From Roseburia sp. 831b (GTDB lineage Bacteria > Bacillota > Clostridia > Lachnospirales > Lachnospiraceae), in NCBI RefSeq assembly GCF_001940165.2, contig NZ_CP135162.1, positions 2,414,001 to 2,478,000 on the forward strand: a stretch of DNA of 64,000 bases, read 5' to 3'. Shown here in pieces: positions 45,485-55,938 of this stretch (its first letter is position 1; every line of letters starts with the position of its first letter). Under the pieces are notes generated by a model. That model saw nothing but the letters and a program-made list of their open reading frames with translations. It did not search any database and had not been told where the DNA came from. A program made the position numbers and the translations under genes.

Positions 45485-45666
45485 ATCACACCTCTATGAA
45501 CAAACTTATACAAACATATAATTATAGTAACTTTTTACTACGTTTGTCAAGCTGTTCTTCTTCTACTACGGCTTCCAATTCGTTCCATTGTCTCTCGTAT
45601 ATCTTATTCGTTTTTCTTTTTTTTGTTACTTTCATGATTCCGACTGAATTCGTCCTCGAACAAAAT

Positions 45667-45682
45667 TTCCTATTACATAAAA
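45667..45682. repeat. TTCCTATTACATAAAA motif, third site
   Basis: 16-base core of the motif at 24933 and 38151, only 3 bp past the aroK stop. The T-run of a possible aroK terminator overlaps it. Confidence 0.65.
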
Positions 45683-45685
45683 AAA

Positions 45686-46189
45686 TTATGCCTGTAACTT
45701 CTTCACCAGAGAATCAATCGTTTGTTCTACATTCAATCCAAATTCACAGACTGTTACATCTGCGTATTTTTCATAGAGCGGGACGCGCTCCTCATACAAA
45801 TCATGCAGCGTCTGTCCATCGCGCAAAACCACGCCTCTTCCTTTGATGTCGCGCAGTCTTTTCTCTAATTCCTCAAATGGAAGTTCTAAGTAAACAACGG
45901 TTCCAATGGACTTCAAATGTTCCATTGCCTCCTGTCCATATACCACACTTCCTCCGGTTGCAACCACCGCATGTTCCACTGCAAGGCTTGCATTCACACG
46001 GTTCTCTACCTCTATAAATCCATCGGTTCCCACTTCTGTGATAATCTCATGAAGCAGTTTCCCTTCTTCTTCCTGAATTACTAAGTCAGCATCTACGAAC
46101 TGATAGCCTAAGACTTTCGCTAATATTACGCCTACTGTACTCTTTCCTACGCCTGGCATTCCTATTAATACTATATTGTCCTTCTTCAT
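45686..46189 (-). CDS. aroK: Shikimate kinase
   Basis: Phosphorylates shikimate in aromatic amino acid synthesis. 167 residues. P-loop G-M-P-G-V-G-K-S-T near residues 9-17, the shikimate-binding D-A-D near 33 (D-x-D form), G-G-S-V near 79, and an R-x-x-x-R-x-x-x-x lid region near 110. Alone here, without other aro genes. Confidence 0.94.
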   Translation of the reverse strand: MKKDNIVLIGMPGVGKSTVGVILAKVLGYQFVDADLVIQEEEGKLLHEIITEVGTDGFIEVENRVNASLAVEHAVVATGGSVVYGQEAMEHLKSIGTVVYLELPFEELEKRLRDIKGRGVVLRDGQTLHDLYEERVPLYEKYADVTVCEFGLNVEQTIDSLVKKLQA

Positions 46190-46302
46190 CGGCTTTCATT
46201 CCTCGTATTTCAAATTGTTGTCTATTTTCAAGTTCCTGTGGACTGTCTGCGTCATTTACCGCAATAGTCTACATTATTTTAAAGAATAACATATTTTTCG
46301 AC

Positions 46303-46371
46303 AAAAAAAAAGAGGTTCTTTGAAAAACATTGCATTTCCATAAAATGGTTATGTTTTTGGAACCTCTTTTG
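46303..46371 (-). terminator. Terminator after the prsA-like gene
   Basis: Outer stem AAAAGAGGTTC/GAACCTCTTTT with an inner AAAACAT/ATGTTTT stem; long T-run on the minus strand. Confidence 0.85.
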
Positions 46372-46396
46372 TCTATTGTATGCTTCTTTTTTGTTC

Positions 46397-47518
46397 TTAT
46401 TCGAGTGTTTCTGTCGTCTCAGTGCCTTCGTTTACTGTCTCTGTTCCCTCTGTCACAGACTCCGTTGCCTGCTCGGTCTGTGTTGCAGCTTCGGTTGGCT
46501 CTGCTGTCTCTGTATCATCAACCTTGGTTGTGAATAAATTATCAAACTGTACGGTTGCCCATACTTTTTCTTTTAATTCCCATTTTGCATCGTCTTCCCA
46601 GCCGGAAAGAACGCTGTCATACAAATCCTGCTGACGCTGTTTGATAATCTCCTGTCTGTGTGTCTCGGTTGCCTCCTCGTCACAGTCTGTATCCAGACGA
46701 AGAATGTAATAGGAGCTTTCCGCAGTGACAAGGTCTGAAACTTCGCCTTCCTTAAGTTTATCTAAGGCTGCCACAACCGCATCTGGAAGCTTATCATCAT
46801 CTTTTGCATAAGTTCCGGTACTTACCGTATATCCGGCATTGGTGATTGCGCCATCAAAATCTTCCTTACATGCTTCTGCCAATGCTTCGGAATTCTTCTC
46901 TAACAGTGCTTTTTCGTCGTCGGTATAATCCACAGACTGACCGGAATCATCCGTGTGGCTCTGATTTGGAATCTCAACATAACTGTAACCTCTCATGTTG
47001 GCATCCTCATCACTGACATTGGTATCTGCATCTGCAACAATCGCATCATACATTTTACTCTGAATCGTATTTAAGGTTAAGTATTCCTCTACAATCTCCT
47101 CGGTTGCGCCAAGTTGGTCTAACGCATCCTTTGTGTTGTCTGACATAAAGGTTTCTGCAGCTTCTTTGATGGCAGCTGTCTCATCATCCGTCAGGGAAAC
47201 ACCGTAATCATCCATGTGATTCTGTAAAATGTAAAGGTCTTCTACCGTCTTAATGATGTTCTCTTTGAGGCTGTCCTGTGTTGTGCTTCCACTGTTATAT
47301 AAATCAGAAGACCATACATCTTCCCCAAAATATGCCACATAAAAATCATCATATTTTGCCTGTGTAAATCTGGCTGCAAAATTTGCAACTCCTAACGTAA
47401 TATCTTTTCCATCTAATGTCGCTACCACTGCGTCTTTTTTCACGCTGTCGCATCCGGTCAGGCCGGTTGTAAGCAATGCTCCGCATAAAAGTAATGCAGC
47501 AATTCTCTTGGTCTTCAT
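46397..47518 (-). CDS. PrsA/SurA-like foldase lipoprotein
   Basis: Helps secreted proteins fold outside the membrane. 373 residues with a lipobox (L-T-G-C-D, Cys near residue 23), a SurA-type N-terminal helical domain (about 35-190), a region where the parvulin domain would be, ending S-S-Y-Y-I-L-R-L-D near 275, and an acidic Thr/Glu-rich tail of about 35 residues. The parvulin core is weak, so isomerase activity is uncertain. Follows mfd by 181 bp, the order pth-mfd-prsA often seen in Clostridia. Confidence 0.82.
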   Translation of the reverse strand: MKTKRIAALLLCGALLTTGLTGCDSVKKDAVVATLDGKDITLGVANFAARFTQAKYDDFYVAYFGEDVWSSDLYNSGSTTQDSLKENIIKTVEDLYILQNHMDDYGVSLTDDETAAIKEAAETFMSDNTKDALDQLGATEEIVEEYLTLNTIQSKMYDAIVADADTNVSDEDANMRGYSYVEIPNQSHTDDSGQSVDYTDDEKALLEKNSEALAEACKEDFDGAITNAGYTVSTGTYAKDDDKLPDAVVAALDKLKEGEVSDLVTAESSYYILRLDTDCDEEATETHRQEIIKQRQQDLYDSVLSGWEDDAKWELKEKVWATVQFDNLFTTKVDDTETAEPTEAATQTEQATESVTEGTETVNEGTETTETLE

Positions 47519-47699
47519 TGATATCCTCCATTCTCTGGAATCTTCTCTTTTGTTGCGATTCCATCTGTCCTCTTATTTCAACAATGCCATTTATGGCTTA
47601 GGACAGTCACTTTTTATATTATAGTGCTTTTTGGGCTATGCCGCAATATTTTTCATACAATTTTCACAGGGCATACGCCGCTGTTTTCCTTACGCCAAA

Positions 47700-50600
47700 T
47701 CAACTACATACGTCGTTGGGTGTTTCCAGAAGCACCCTCGCATCCTGTAAAATTTTTTCCAGCAATTCTTTGATATTTACCTTCTTATCCCTGCTGTTTG
47801 CCTTTAGCTGATAGGTAAAATATGGTGCCTTCTTGTCCATTGCAAATGTCATCCTGCCATCATAGGCAGCCACAAAGTCTGGAATCTTTGCCGGATTTAT
47901 CTTTGCTTTTTCATATAAGGTAAACTTTAAGGTATTGTTTTTCTGCGCAATTTCCGTGAAAAAGACCCAGTGTGCCATTGTTTTTATTTTGGCAATGAAA
48001 AGCAGGTTTTCGACGGATTTCGGAAGATCTCCAAAACGATCCATCAATTCCTCTAGCATCTCTTCGGACTCTTCCTGTGTTTCAATATCCGCAATTCTCT
48101 TGTAAATATCCAGTTTCTGGAACTCATTTGGAATGTACGTCATCGGAATATAGGCATCAATATCGATATCAATCGACGTATCAAAGCTTTCTTCCACCGG
48201 AATACCTTTCGCCTCTTTTACCGCCTCGTTGAGCATTTTACAGTACAGGTCATAACCGACCGCCTCCATATGCCCATGCTGTTTTGCACCAAGCAGATTC
48301 CCGGCACCACGGATTTCCAAATCCCGCATTGCAATCTTGAATCCACTGCCCAGTTCTGTATATTCTTTGATGGCGGCAAGTCGTTTTTCTGCAACCTCTT
48401 TTAACATTTTATCCCGCTTATACATCAAAAAAGCGTATGCGGTCCGGCTGCTTCTTCCGACTCGTCCTCTTAGCTGATAAAGCTGGGACAGTCCCAGATT
48501 GTCTGCATCCTGTATCAAAATCGTGTTGACATTTGAAATATCCAGACCGGTCTCGATAATCGTTGTTGAAACCAGCACATCAATCTCACCGTTGATAAAC
48601 TGGTACATAATTTTTTCCAGCTCGTGTTCTTTCATCTGCCCATGTGCAAATGCGACATTTGCCTCTGGAATCAGCTCCGATAAACGATGCGCCACGTCCT
48701 CAATCTCCTTGACACGGTTAAACACGTAATACACCTGACCGCCTCTTGCCAGTTCTCTTGAAACCGCTTCCCGCACAAGCTCCTCGTTATATTCCATCAC
48801 ATAGGTCTGAATCGGAATCCGGTCCATTGGCGGTTCTTCTAATACACTCATGTCACGGATTCCAATCAGGCTCATGTGAAGCGTTCTTGGAATCGGGGTT
48901 GCCGTTAGCGTCAAAACATCAATGTTTGTTTTTAACTGCTTAATCTTTTCTTTATGTCCCACACCGAAACGTTGTTCCTCATCAATGATGAGTAACCCTA
49001 AATCTTTGAATACAATATCCTTCGAAAGTACGCGGTGGGTTCCAATCAGGATATCAATCTGTCCTTTCTTGACACCCTCCATCGTCTTTTTCTGCTCCGC
49101 CGGTGTGCGGAAACGGCAAAGCAAATCGATATGAATCGGGAAATCCTTCATTCGCTGCACAAAGGTACTGTAATGCTGCTGTGCCAAGATGGTTGTCGGA
49201 CATAAAAAGACTACCTGTTTGCCATCCTGAACTGCCTTGAACGCTGCACGGATTGCAATTTCGGTTTTTCCATATCCTACGTCACCACAGATAAGACGAT
49301 CCATGATTTTTTTGCTTTCCATATCACGCTTGGTGTCCGCGATGGCTGCCTCCTGGTCTTCCGTCTCCTCAAACGGGAACATCTCCTCAAATTCGTTTTG
49401 CCAGACGGTATCCGGGCTAAACGCAAATCCTTCTTCCTGCTGCCTTGTGGCATACAAACTGACAAGGTCTTTTGCGATGTCTTTTACCGCACCACGCACC
49501 TTGCTCTTCGTTTTGCTCCAATCCTGGCTTCCTAATTTGTTCAGCTTTGGCTTTTTGGCATCTGCTCCGGCGTACTTTTGCAATAACTCCAGCTGTGTTG
49601 CCAGAATATATAGCGTTCCACTGTTTGCATATTCAATCTTAATGTAATCTTTTACCGTTTTGTCGACCTCAATTTTCTCGATTCCACGGTAAATGCCGAG
49701 TCCGTGATTCTCATGAACCACGTAATCTCCAACATTAAGGTCCGTAAAACTTGCGATTCGCTCTCCCTCATAGGCTTTGCGATGTTTCTTCTTTTTCTTT
49801 TCTCCACCAAAAATATCACTCTCTGAGATGACAACAAACTGAATCATCGGATACTCATATCCCTTTTTCAGTTTCCCATATCCCGTCATGATTTCGCCCG
49901 GTTTTACCTCATGTTCAAAATCTTCGGTGTAAAAAGCGTTTAAACCTTCTGCCATCAAATCTTCTGCAAGACGTTTCGCTCTGGTTCTCGAACCCGAAAG
50001 TAAAATCACACGATATCCATTCTTTTTATAACGTACCAAATCCTTCACGAGAAGTTCAAAACTGTTATTATAAGGGTTTACCGTCTTAGTCTGGATGTTT
50101 AAGTGTTCCGTAATCTCAAGGTAATTGCACTTTAAGTCAAGCGTTGCAAGCGCAACACACCGCTGGTTTTCAATTTTTCCCAGAATCTCCTTATATGGAA
50201 TCAGCTCTTTCATCTGTCCCGGAAGAATGTACCCTTTTTCCAGGCGCTGCTTCATGCTGTCCAAAAATTCGGTCTCCGTTGCAATTCCGCGCTCGATACT
50301 ACGATTGGTCTCATCCAAAAAGAGGATGGTATTCTCCTTTGAAAAATAGTCGAGCAGCGAAACCCGTTCCTCCACAAAATAGGAAAGAAATGCATCCGCT
50401 CCGGCAACGATTCCAAATTCTCCAATCTCTTCTGCAACCTGTTCTGCCACCTGCATCGCGCGGTGCGCTTCCTCGGTTTTCATCTTTTTTCGAAGTTTTT
50501 CGGAAACCTGCTTCGCTTCTTTTTTCAATTTCTCAATACCGGCTTGTTTTTCCGCCTCGGTTAGCACAAGCTCGCATGCCGGATAGATATGCACTTCCTC

Positions 50601-51245
50601 TAAATTTTCAATGGAGCGCTGGCTTTCCGGATCAAAAGAACGGATGGAATCCACCTCATCTCCCCACAGTTCAATTCGGAATGGATTGTCCTCCGTAAGC
50701 GAAAAAATATCCAGGATTCCACCACGCACCGAAAATTGTCCCATCGACTCTGCCTGGTAATTTTTCTCGTAGCCAAGTTCCACCAGGCTCTTTACCATCG
50801 CTTCCAAATCCAGTGTGTCGCCAACTGCAATCCGTTTTACAGACTGGATAAAACGTTCGGGCTGTGGCATAGGATTCATCAGACCGTCAAACGTCGTGAT
50901 AATGGTGCAGTCTTTTTCCTCTGCAATACGTTTTAGTGCCTGAATACGCTCTGCTGTCAACACATTTCCGCGAATATCGGACTGATAAAAAAGAATATCT
51001 TTTGCCGGATAATATGCAACATTTTTGTCAAAAAATGCGTACTCCTCCAAAAGTTCTTTGGCGCGCTGTTCCTGAAACGTTACGATAATCCGGTTCCCTT
51101 TTCCATTGTTGATGCTGCTGATAAAATGCGCCTTTTGTGCATCGATACAGCCTGAAACCTGGATGATTCCCTTTTCTTTTTTCAGTTGTTGTTCCAGTTC
51201 CTCAAATTCCCTTAAACCGCTTAGGGACTCGGTAAATGCTTTCAC
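47700..51245 (-). CDS. mfd: Transcription-repair coupling factor Mfd
   Basis: Removes RNA polymerase stalled at DNA damage and recruits UvrA. 1181 residues, full length. UvrB-like N-terminal module (about 1-400), polymerase-interaction domain with [10 protein letters not shown] near 515, RecG-type ATPase with G-D-V-G-Y-G-K-T near 665 and I-I-D-E-E-Q-R-F near 760, and TRCF C-terminal domain. GTG start at 51245 behind AGGAGG inside the end of pth; the stop of pth and the start of mfd are directly adjacent. Confidence 0.97.
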   Translation of the reverse strand: MKAFTESLSGLREFEELEQQLKKEKGIIQVSGCIDAQKAHFISSINNGKGNRIIVTFQEQRAKELLEEYAFFDKNVAYYPAKDILFYQSDIRGNVLTAERIQALKRIAEEKDCTIITTFDGLMNPMPQPERFIQSVKRIAVGDTLDLEAMVKSLVELGYEKNYQAESMGQFSVRGGILDIFSLTEDNPFRIELWGDEVDSIRSFDPESQRSIENLEEVHIYPACELVLTEAEKQAGIEKLKKEAKQVSEKLRKKMKTEEAHRAMQVAEQVAEEIGEFGIVAGADAFLSYFVEERVSLLDYFSKENTILFLDETNRSIERGIATETEFLDSMKQRLEKGYILPGQMKELIPYKEILGKIENQRCVALATLDLKCNYLEITEHLNIQTKTVNPYNNSFELLVKDLVRYKKNGYRVILLSGSRTRAKRLAEDLMAEGLNAFYTEDFEHEVKPGEIMTGYGKLKKGYEYPMIQFVVISESDIFGGEKKKKKHRKAYEGERIASFTDLNVGDYVVHENHGLGIYRGIEKIEVDKTVKDYIKIEYANSGTLYILATQLELLQKYAGADAKKPKLNKLGSQDWSKTKSKVRGAVKDIAKDLVSLYATRQQEEGFAFSPDTVWQNEFEEMFPFEETEDQEAAIADTKRDMESKKIMDRLICGDVGYGKTEIAIRAAFKAVQDGKQVVFLCPTTILAQQHYSTFVQRMKDFPIHIDLLCRFRTPAEQKKTMEGVKKGQIDILIGTHRVLSKDIVFKDLGLLIIDEEQRFGVGHKEKIKQLKTNIDVLTLTATPIPRTLHMSLIGIRDMSVLEEPPMDRIPIQTYVMEYNEELVREAVSRELARGGQVYYVFNRVKEIEDVAHRLSELIPEANVAFAHGQMKEHELEKIMYQFINGEIDVLVSTTIIETGLDISNVNTILIQDADNLGLSQLYQLRGRVGRSSRTAYAFLMYKRDKMLKEVAEKRLAAIKEYTELGSGFKIAMRDLEIRGAGNLLGAKQHGHMEAVGYDLYCKMLNEAVKEAKGIPVEESFDTSIDIDIDAYIPMTYIPNEFQKLDIYKRIADIETQEESEEMLEELMDRFGDLPKSVENLLFIAKIKTMAHWVFFTEIAQKNNTLKFTLYEKAKINPAKIPDFVAAYDGRMTFAMDKKAPYFTYQLKANSRDKKVNIKELLEKILQDARVLLETPNDVCS

Positions 51246-51824
51246 TTAAGCCTCCTGCTTTTTACTGTTAAAATCATTCATGGCGCGGTCCACTTCCCCT
51301 TGAACCATCATGCCGGCTGCACAGATTGCATCCTTTATGGCATCTTCTACCTTAGCCTGATCTTCTTTATTAAAATGACCTAACACATGGTCTGCCAAAT
51401 CCCAGCCTTTTGGTTTTTCGCCGACCCCGACTTTAATACGCATAAAGTTCTGTGTTCCGGTCATGGCGATAATATTTTTGATTCCGTTGTGACCGCCTGC
51501 GCTTCCTTTTTTGCGGATGCGAAGGTTCCCCGGTGCAAGACTGATATCGTCAAAAATCACTATCATCTCATCTTCCGGGTTAAGTTTGTAGTAATTGACA
51601 AGCTCTGCCACGCTTTCCCCGCTTAAGTTCATAAAGGTCTGTGGTTTTGCCAGTACCACTTTCACTCCCTCGATGACTCCTTTTCCGACAAGTGCTTTGT
51701 GTTTTTTTTCACAAATGCTGATGTTATATTGATCTGCCAGTGCGTCCAGACAATCAAATCCGACGTTGTGGCGTGTATGCTCGTATTGTTTTCCTGGATT
51801 TCCTAATCCAACGATTAAAAACAT
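51246..51824 (-). CDS. pth: Peptidyl-tRNA hydrolase
   Basis: Frees tRNA from prematurely released peptidyl-tRNA. 192 residues: G-L-G-N-P-G-K-Q-Y near residues 6-14, catalytic H in R-H-N-V-G-F near 20, P-Q-T-F-M-N-L-S-G near 61, and G-S-A-G-G-H-N-G near 107. Adjacent to mfd, as in Bacillus (spoVC-mfd), where mutants block sporulation at high temperature. Confidence 0.96.
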   Translation of the reverse strand: MFLIVGLGNPGKQYEHTRHNVGFDCLDALADQYNISICEKKHKALVGKGVIEGVKVVLAKPQTFMNLSGESVAELVNYYKLNPEDEMIVIFDDISLAPGNLRIRKKGSAGGHNGIKNIIAMTGTQNFMRIKVGVGEKPKGWDLADHVLGHFNKEDQAKVEDAIKDAICAAGMMVQGEVDRAMNDFNSKKQEA

Positions 51825-51885
51825 GGTATTCCTCCTATTTCATTATCTCAAATAAAATGTGCGAAGTTTGAGTTCATTATGTTTT

Positions 51886-52626
51886 TTACTGTGCTTTTCT
51901 TGCGTGAATAATTTCAGTCGCAGCCTTCAACTGTTCCTGATCATTGACTCCGGTGATGTCTTCTGGATTATCTAATGCATAGGCATCCACACGGAGACCT
52001 TTTTCTTTGATAATGGTGAGCGTGTCTGGAAGATAATATTCTCCCTGTGCATTATTTGGTGTGATTTTTTCTAATGCTTCTTTTAATTCCTTTGTGTCAA
52101 AAACATACATTCCAGAATTCACCTCGTGGGATGCTAACTCTTTCTCATTTGCATCTTTGTGTTCCACACTTTTGACAAAATTTCCTTTTTCATCACGGAT
52201 AATTCTTCCGTACCCGGTTGGGTCTTCCATCATCGCCGATAACACGGTGACGGTATTTCCTTTTTCCTTTTGGTAATCCGCAAGGTTCTTTAATGTCTTT
52301 GCGGTGATAAGCGGAGTATCTCCGAACAAAATCATAGTCTGTCCGTCTTCTCCCATAAAATCTTTTGCGCATTTTACGGCATGACCGGTTCCTAACTGTT
52401 CTTCCTGCATGACAAATGCAACATCTTTATTCTGGATGCTTTCCTTTACCACATCGCTCTTATATCCGACAACCAGACATACTTCATCAGCTCCTGCTCC
52501 CTTTGCTGCCTCAATTGCATAATCCACCAGGCATTTTCCATCAATGGTATGAACGACCTTTGGAAGGTCGGATTTCATTCGGGTTCCTTTTCCTGCTGCA
52601 AGGATGACTGCTTTTAATTTACTCAT
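51886..52626 (-). CDS. GlmU-like UDP-GlcNAc pyrophosphorylase, uridylyltransferase domain only
   Basis: Expected to make UDP-GlcNAc from GlcNAc-1-P and UTP. 246 residues against about 455 for full GlmU: only the N-terminal nucleotidyltransferase domain is present, with L-A-A-G-K-G-T-R-M-K-S near residues 10-20, Q-E-E-Q-L-G-T-G-H-A near 74, G-D-T-P-L near 102 and E-V-N-S-G near 167. The left-handed beta-helix acetyltransferase half is missing, with no sign of it in the following 60 bp, so this is a natural short form and not a visible frameshift. Position after spoVG matches glmU in Bacillus. Confidence 0.88.
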   Translation of the reverse strand: MSKLKAVILAAGKGTRMKSDLPKVVHTIDGKCLVDYAIEAAKGAGADEVCLVVGYKSDVVKESIQNKDVAFVMQEEQLGTGHAVKCAKDFMGEDGQTMILFGDTPLITAKTLKNLADYQKEKGNTVTVLSAMMEDPTGYGRIIRDEKGNFVKSVEHKDANEKELASHEVNSGMYVFDTKELKEALEKITPNNAQGEYYLPDTLTIIKEKGLRVDAYALDNPEDITGVNDQEQLKAATEIIHARKAQ

Positions 52627-52765
52627 ATCTATTCTCCTTCTATCTTAACTTATTCTCTTTTTTCTTTTCTATTCGTCTCGCCTTTTCTGTGTGCGACTTC
52701 CTATCTATTCTAACCAAAATTCTTCCATTTGTATAGTGCGATTGTTGTGACCTCGCCACTCGCAC

Positions 52766-52809
52766 AAAAAGAGCCGTGACACCTATTTTCATAAATGTTA
52801 CGACTCTTT
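52766..52809 (-). terminator. Terminator after spoVG
   Basis: Stem AAAGAGCCGTGACA/TGTTACGACTCTTT (G-U pairs allowed), then TTTTTG on the minus strand. Confidence 0.85.
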
Positions 52810-52833
52810 CTCTCATTTTTGCTACAAATCCTG

Positions 52834-53100
52834 TTATTCTTCTACCGCCAATGTCTCCTGATATTTCTGCAAAATCAGATTCTGGATACGCTCTCTTGTA
52901 TCGGAATTGATTGGATGTGCGATATCGCGATATTCTCCATCTGCAGCTTTGCGGCTTGGCATTGCGATAAACAATCCTTTTTCACCTTCAATTACTTTAA
53001 TATCATGTACCACGAATTCCTCATCAATGGTAATAGAAACAACTGCTTTCATTTTTCCTTCTTTTTCTACTTTTCGAATTCTTACATCTGTAATCTGCAT
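52834..53100 (-). CDS. spoVG: Septation and regulatory protein SpoVG
   Basis: Small nucleic-acid-binding regulator involved in septation and sporulation. 88 residues with the full family pattern: I-T-D-V-R-I-R-K start, [10 protein letters not shown] centrally, [16 protein letters not shown] near residues 38-52, and H-P-I-N-S-D-T-R near 62. ATG behind GGGGG. It begins 26 bp after glgD, so part of its message may come from the glgCD promoter; any own sigma-H promoter would lie inside glgD. Confidence 0.97.
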   Translation of the reverse strand: MQITDVRIRKVEKEGKMKAVVSITIDEEFVVHDIKVIEGEKGLFIAMPSRKAADGEYRDIAHPINSDTRERIQNLILQKYQETLAVEE

Positions 53101-53126
53101 GACATTATGTCCCCCTTTTGTCTTAT

Positions 53127-54245
53127 TTATAGAACGTATCTCTCGTTATTCTCGAAGACAATCTTCACACCATTGTCCCCACAATAATACGTGTTCGCCT
53201 TTAACGTATCCCGACTTTCTACGATACAGTTCTCGATATGAGTATTATCACCAATATAAACGTCGTTTAGTATAATTGAATTCTTAATCACACAATTCTT
53301 ACCGACAAATACCTTCTTAAATAAAATGGAATTCTCCACCTTACTGTTGATGATACAGCCACTTGCAATCAGGCTGTTTCTCACACTTGAACCTGCATTG
53401 TATTTCGCCGGTGGAAGATCATCCACCTTGGAATAAATGGTTGGTTCTTCTTTAAAAAAGTATTTTCTGACTTCCGGTTTCAAGAAGTCCATATTGGTCT
53501 TGTAGTAGGAATCTACGGTCGCAATGTTGCTCCAGTATTCCTTCATCTTGTATCCATAGATACGTTTCATATTTTTGTAACGAATCAGAATATCGGTTAC
53601 GAAATCCCAACGGTCTTCCTGTGCGCTTCTTTCCAGCATCTCTATCAATTGTCTTCTCCGCACAATATAGATTCCGGTAGAAATGGTATTGGATCTGGAA
53701 ACCATCGGTTTCTCTTCGAATTCTGTAATCCGTGCATCCTCATTCATGCGTACCACACCGAATCTGCTGACATCTTCCCCTGGCTCCATGTCCTTGCAAA
53801 CCACGGTAATATCTGCTTTCTTCTCAATGTGATAGTCTAAAACTTTATTGTAATCGAGCTTGTATACACAATCACCACTTGTGATGATAACGTATGGCTC
53901 ATGACACTTCTTTAAGAAACTAATGTTCTGGTACATTGCATCTGCGGTACCACGATACCACCAGCTGTTGTCCACCGTAACCGTCGGATTGAATACAAAC
54001 AGACCTCCCTGCTTTCTTCCGAAATCCCACCATTTCGATGAACTTAAATGCTCGTTCAAAGACCTTGCGCTGTACTGTGTCAGTACTGCGACCGTCTGGA
54101 TATGTGAGTTACTCATGTTGCTCAATGCAAAATCGATGCTTCTGAAACTTCCTCCAATCGGCATTGCTGCGATTGCACGTTTATTCGAAAGTTCCTGCAT
54201 TCTTGTGTTGTTACCACCAGCCAAAATTATTCCTACTGCCTTCAT
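53127..54245 (-). CDS. glgD: Glucose-1-phosphate adenylyltransferase subunit GlgD
   Basis: Second, GlgC-like subunit of the glycogen-specific ADP-glucose pyrophosphorylase. 372 residues. The nucleotide loop is altered (G-G-N-N-T-R-M where GlgC has G-G-Q-G-S-R-L), as usual for GlgD, which mainly modulates GlgC. The sugar-nucleotide transferase fold is followed by a short C-terminal beta-helix with hexapeptide-like repeats (about 280-360). ATG overlaps the glgC stop by four bases. Confidence 0.94.
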   Translation of the reverse strand: MKAVGIILAGGNNTRMQELSNKRAIAAMPIGGSFRSIDFALSNMSNSHIQTVAVLTQYSARSLNEHLSSSKWWDFGRKQGGLFVFNPTVTVDNSWWYRGTADAMYQNISFLKKCHEPYVIITSGDCVYKLDYNKVLDYHIEKKADITVVCKDMEPGEDVSRFGVVRMNEDARITEFEEKPMVSRSNTISTGIYIVRRRQLIEMLERSAQEDRWDFVTDILIRYKNMKRIYGYKMKEYWSNIATVDSYYKTNMDFLKPEVRKYFFKEEPTIYSKVDDLPPAKYNAGSSVRNSLIASGCIINSKVENSILFKKVFVGKNCVIKNSIILNDVYIGDNTHIENCIVESRDTLKANTYYCGDNGVKIVFENNERYVL

Positions 54246-55525
54246 ACTGTGTCACCTGCCTTAATGATTACTTCACCGCTCTCCAGTCTCTTGTCCGGAT
54301 AATCCGAAAGCTCTGTCACACCAGAGATTGCTGTGTTCTTGCCTACTTCTACGCCTGCAGGGATAACAGATTTTTCCCCTATCGTCACAAGTCCAAACGA
54401 ATATATCTTCTCATTTAATTTATTTGGAGCCTCTTCTCCAACTCCAAGCTTCGCCCCATCGCATATCTCGCAATTCTCCGCAATAATTGCCTTGTCAATG
54501 GTAACGTTCTCGCCAATCGTGGTTCCCTTCATAATGATGGAGTCCCGCACAACGCTTCCCTTGCCAATTGTGACGCCTGCGCCAATGACGGAACTATGTA
54601 CCTCTCCGCAAATCTCAGTCCCCTCACTTACAAGGCTCTTCTCCACAACTGCCTCTTCGGAAAGATACTGAGGTTCTATGATATCGCTCTTGGTATAAAT
54701 CTTCCAATACTCTTCATACAAATTAAATTCCGGAATCAAATCAATCAATTCCATATTGGCTTCCCAATAAGAACCAAGTGTTCCAACATCTTTCCAATAA
54801 CCATTGTATTCATAAGCGAAAAGACGTTGTCCCTTCTCGTGACAATACGGAATAATATGCTTTCCGAAGTCACAGCTGCCCTGATCCTTCATGGCTAGCA
54901 ATGCTTCTTTCAGAACATTCCAGCTAAAAATATAGATTCCCATGGATGCAAGGTTGCTTCTTGGATGTTCCGGTTTCTCCTCGAATTCCTGGATCTTCTT
55001 ATTCTCATCCGCAATCACAATTCCGAACCGGCTTGCCTCGTCTATCGGAACCGGCATCGTCGCAATCGTGACATCCGCATGATTCTCCTTATGAAAATCC
55101 AACATAACCTCATAATCCATCTTGTAAATATGATCTCCTGACAAAATCAGGACATATTCCGGATTATACTGCTCCATGTAATTCATGTTCTGATAAATTG
55201 CGTTTGCAGTTCCTGTATACCATTCACTGTTATCGCTTCTCTCATATGGAGGCAATACAGTTACACCACCATTGTTTCGATCCAAATCCCACGGAATACC
55301 TATCCCAATATGGGTGTTGAGTCGAAGTGGCTGATATTGTGTTAGTACCCCTACTGTATCAATCCCCGAATTGATACAGTTGCTCAGTGGGAAATCGATG
55401 ATACGGTATTTTCCACCAAACGCAACAGCCGGTTTTGCAACTCCTGCTGTCAATACTCCTAAGCGGCTCCCCTGTCCACCAGCTAATAGCATTGCTATCA
55501 TTTCTTTTCGAATCACGTCACTCAC
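54242..55525 (-). CDS. glgC: Glucose-1-phosphate adenylyltransferase GlgC
   Basis: Makes ADP-glucose, the glycogen precursor, from glucose-1-phosphate and ATP. 427 residues. G-G-Q-G-S-R-L near residue 17, [12 protein letters not shown] near 100, G-D-H-I-Y-K-M-D-Y near 130, and a C-terminal left-handed beta-helix (about 300-420). Start is GTG at 55525 or a second GTG at 55516, which is better spaced from GAGAGG. First gene of glgC-glgD. glgA, glgB and glgP are not in the window. Confidence 0.96.
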   Translation of the reverse strand: MSDVIRKEMIAMLLAGGQGSRLGVLTAGVAKPAVAFGGKYRIIDFPLSNCINSGIDTVGVLTQYQPLRLNTHIGIGIPWDLDRNNGGVTVLPPYERSDNSEWYTGTANAIYQNMNYMEQYNPEYVLILSGDHIYKMDYEVMLDFHKENHADVTIATMPVPIDEASRFGIVIADENKKIQEFEEKPEHPRSNLASMGIYIFSWNVLKEALLAMKDQGSCDFGKHIIPYCHEKGQRLFAYEYNGYWKDVGTLGSYWEANMELIDLIPEFNLYEEYWKIYTKSDIIEPQYLSEEAVVEKSLVSEGTEICGEVHSSVIGAGVTIGKGSVVRDSIIMKGTTIGENVTIDKAIIAENCEICDGAKLGVGEEAPNKLNEKIYSFGLVTIGEKSVIPAGVEVGKNTAISGVTELSDYPDKRLESGEVIIKAGDTV

Positions 55526-55557
55526 CTCTCGTCACTTTCTAGTCTTGCTACATAAAA

Positions 55558-55586
55558 ATTATAACATACTGCATTTTTTATGTACA
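55558..55586 (-). promoter_or_regulatory. glgC promoter
   Basis: On the minus strand an extended -10 TGTTATAAT (-10 box at 55558-55563), 17-bp spacer and a weak -35 TGTACA. A poor -35 suits activator control. Confidence 0.65.
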
Positions 55587-55602
55587 TCTTTTTTCACAAT
55601 CT

Positions 55603-55629
55603 TTTCGTCAAATTTCGCATATTTTTGTC
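55603..55629 (-). promoter_or_regulatory. 10-bp-phased TTTCGTC motif upstream of glgC
   Basis: TTTCGTC (55603), TTTCGCA (55613) and TTTTGTC (55623) on the plus strand, exactly 10 bp apart, starting 39 bp upstream of the -10. Same unit, phase and distance as upstream of the debranching enzyme, but on the opposite strand relative to the gene. The remainder of 55526-55938 is AT-rich with the two promoters. Confidence 0.5.
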
Positions 55630-55822
55630 ATTTTAAACAAATATAATTAATTTTGATACAAAATTACACATTTGCCACTTTTCCTAATGCGCAACCCTTT
55701 GCGCAACCTATATTTTTTCTTGTACCGAAAATTTTCAGTTAATTTCATTACTTGAAATTTTTTATCGTTTTTCTTACATTTTCTGGAAAGACAGAAAAAA
55801 CAAGACTTTCTTCGAAATAAAA

Positions 55823-55851
55823 TTTGCAAAATTCATATATATGGTTATAAT
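55823..55851 (+). promoter_or_regulatory. murC promoter
   Basis: -35 TTTGCA (55823-55828), 17-bp spacer, perfect -10 TATAAT (55846-55851), 87 bp before murC. A CATCTTA/TAAGATG hairpin lies in the leader (55871-55898). Confidence 0.7.
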
Positions 55852-55938
55852 GAAACGTAGTCACTTTACGTGCATCTTAATATGGAAGAAACCTAAGATG
55901 TAACCAAGTGCCAATGAAAAAACAGGTAGGTATTTATC

